From positions 1-64,000 of the forward strand of contig JAHDWB010000002.1 of assembly GCA_023382595.1 (NCBI GenBank): DNA of 64,000 nt, read 5' to 3'. The notes beneath the pieces were generated by a model, which saw nothing but the letters and a program-made list of their open reading frames with translations, had not been told where the DNA came from and searched no databases. Positions 62,600 to 64,000 of the stretch are shown here, in pieces; the first letter of the stretch is position 1, and every line of letters starts with the position of its first letter. Source of the DNA: Anaerolineales bacterium. Its GTDB lineage: Bacteria; Chloroflexota; Anaerolineae; Anaerolineales; Villigracilaceae. Both the position numbers and the translations under genes were made by a program.

Positions 62600-64000
62600 A
62601 TGAGACCAAAACTAACCCTGCTCAGTGACGAGATCATTGCCCGCATTCTGGAGGAGGCATACGAACTTCTCTTGTGCCCTGGCATTAAAGTCCAAAACGA
62701 AGAAGCGCGCGATCTACTGGCTGCCGCGGGCGCAAAACTGTACCCGGAAACCCAGGTGGTTGGGATTCCCGCTTCGCTCGTCCAACGCGCATTGGAAAGC
62801 GTGCCGCGCGAGTTCTACTTGTATGACTACGACGGCAACCCCACCGTCCACTACGGCGGCGACTCGGTGCATTTTGACCCTGGTTCATCGGGCATCACCA
62901 TGCTCAACCCTGATACGTTGGAGCATGACACCACCGAAACCGAACATCTCATCCGCCTGCTCAAAGTAGCGGAACAAATCCCGCAATACGACGCGCAATC
63001 CACCGCCGTGATCTGCCACGACGTTCCCAAAGACATCCAAGATTCCTACCGCCTGTATCTGGCGCTGCTGTATTCCAAGAAGCCCATCGTCACAGGCGCG
63101 TTCACCAACAAAACCGTGCAAGAGATGATCGACATGCTCGCACTCTTTGCTGGCAGCGCCGAAGCCTCATGCGAAAAACCGCGCGCCATCTTTGACGTGT
63201 GTCCTGCTCCGCCGCTCATTTGGAGCAACTTCGGCGCAGGCAACCTGATCGCGCTCGCACGCGCAGGCATCCCTGCCGAGATCGTCTCCGTTCCCCTCGC
63301 TGGCGCAGCAGCTCCTGTGACCATGCTTGGGACGGTCACACAGCACACCGCGGAATGTCTCGCGGGCATCACCATTCACCAGTTGGCAAAACCAGGCTCA
63401 CCCATCGTTTGGGGCGGCGCGGCAGCCATCTTCGACATGAAAAAAGGCGCAACCCCAATGGGCGCCATCGAAACCGCCATGCTCGACTGCTCCTACGCAC
63501 AAGTTGCAAAAACGCTCAATATGCCCACCCACACCTACCTCGGCGCAACAGATTCAAAACTCGTCGATGCGCAAGCTGGGCTGGAGAGCGGAATCACCGC
63601 CATGGTCGGCGCGTTGAGCGGTATCAATATGATCTCAGGCTCAGGCATGTTGGACTTCCTCGCCTGTCACTCCGCCGAAAAACTCGTCATCGATGCGGAA
63701 GGCATCGCGATGGCAAAGCGCATGATCGGCGGCGTCAAGCAGCACACCGACACCCTCGCCACAGGTTTCTACGACGACAAGATCAACTTCAAAGGCGGTG
63801 ACTTCCTCAAGCAGAAGATCACCATGCAACTCTTCCGCGAAGAACAGCACCTGCCCTCAGACATCATCGACCGCAACTCGACTCGCGCATGGAAAGCCGC
63901 TGGCAGTCTGGATGCCTTCGGCAGAGCCAAACTCCGCGTGCAGGAATTGCTCGCCTCGTACTCCCGCCCTGAACTTGATCCCGACCAGATAGCCCGTCTC
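62600..64000 (+). CDS. MttB-family methyltransferase 2, truncated by window edge
   Basis: The frame is open from the ATG at 62600 (Shine-Dalgarno AGAGGTG) to the end, so at least 467 residues are encoded. It is a second MttB-superfamily protein: ILEEAYELLLCPGIKVQNEE at the N-terminus, FGAGNLIALARAGIPAEIVS and GTVTQHTAECLAGITI in the barrel. No TAG codon occurs in frame. It differs clearly from the first copy, so it may use another methylated amine with the same corrinoid protein. Confidence 0.9.
   Translation, partial: MRPKLTLLSDEIIARILEEAYELLLCPGIKVQNEEARDLLAAAGAKLYPETQVVGIPASLVQRALESVPREFYLYDYDGNPTVHYGGDSVHFDPGSSGITMLNPDTLEHDTTETEHLIRLLKVAEQIPQYDAQSTAVICHDVPKDIQDSYRLYLALLYSKKPIVTGAFTNKTVQEMIDMLALFAGSAEASCEKPRAIFDVCPAPPLIWSNFGAGNLIALARAGIPAEIVSVPLAGAAAPVTMLGTVTQHTAECLAGITIHQLAKPGSPIVWGGAAAIFDMKKGATPMGAIETAMLDCSYAQVAKTLNMPTHTYLGATDSKLVDAQAGLESGITAMVGALSGINMISGSGMLDFLACHSAEKLVIDAEGIAMAKRMIGGVKQHTDTLATGFYDDKINFKGGDFLKQKITMQLFREEQHLPSDIIDRNSTRAWKAAGSLDAFGRAKLRVQELLASYSRPELDPDQIARL

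Noticed and set aside
60961-64000. Pyrrolysine-dependent trimethylamine methyltransferases
   Set aside because: Neither frame contains the in-frame TAG typical of true MttB, so these belong to the wider non-pyrrolysine superfamily.

Overview
The window looks like a chromosomal segment of a Chloroflexota bacterium, most likely Anaerolineae/Anaerolineales. This is an inference. It rests on many lipoproteins with Thr/Pro-rich linkers, the LCP, LysM, CAP and 3D-domain surface proteins, MttB-like methyltransferases without pyrrolysine, an NAD-linked formate dehydrogenase, a FadN-type beta-oxidation operon, and the mix of genes. I see no rRNA, tRNA, CRISPR array, phage or insertion sequence.

Layout. 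0-12.3 kb: smpB, an MFS transporter, a class V aminotransferase, a CAP/LysM surface protein, and a long plus-strand run (patatin, esterase, L,D-transpeptidase, CcdA, glutaredoxin-DUF2085 fusion, PgeF, YggS, YggT, YggU). 12.3-18.5 kb: a Slt-like lytic transglycosylase, then methylthioadenosine/SAH salvage (mtnA, a PfkB kinase, ahcY). 18.5-22.8 kb: envelope genes and rsmA. 22.9-30.1 kb: an array of lipoproteins on the minus strand that share an N-terminal export module but have unrelated C-termini, ending with a TPR membrane protein. 30.4-39.2 kb: an rRNA methyltransferase, a DUF3592-like protein, and a fatty-acid beta-oxidation operon under a TetR regulator. 39.3-44.6 kb: LysM, YtxG/YtxH-like, methyltransferase, hemolysin III, DUF4013 and esterase genes. 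44.6-48.5 kb: promoter, 23-codon leader ORF, intrinsic terminator, then two ABC half-transporters. 48.6-54.4 kb: RtcB, a GH5 glycosidase, a class III cyclase, YigZ, and a TIR-alphaCTD protein. 54.5-64 kb: the NAD-dependent formate dehydrogenase operon, a divergent GntR regulator, a corrinoid protein and two MttB homologues, the last cut by the window edge.

The two strongest candidates for something new are (i) the TIR domain fused to an RNA-polymerase alpha-subunit C-terminal-like domain at 53557-54306, and (ii) the leader-peptide/terminator arrangement before an asymmetric heterodimeric ABC exporter at 44599-48537, which resembles ribosome-mediated attenuation of bmrCD in Bacillus. A recurring genome-scale feature is a -10-like hexamer placed 6-7 nt before the start codon in at least ten genes, which implies leaderless mRNAs. 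Several palindromic intergenic repeat families (REP-like) are spread through the right half.
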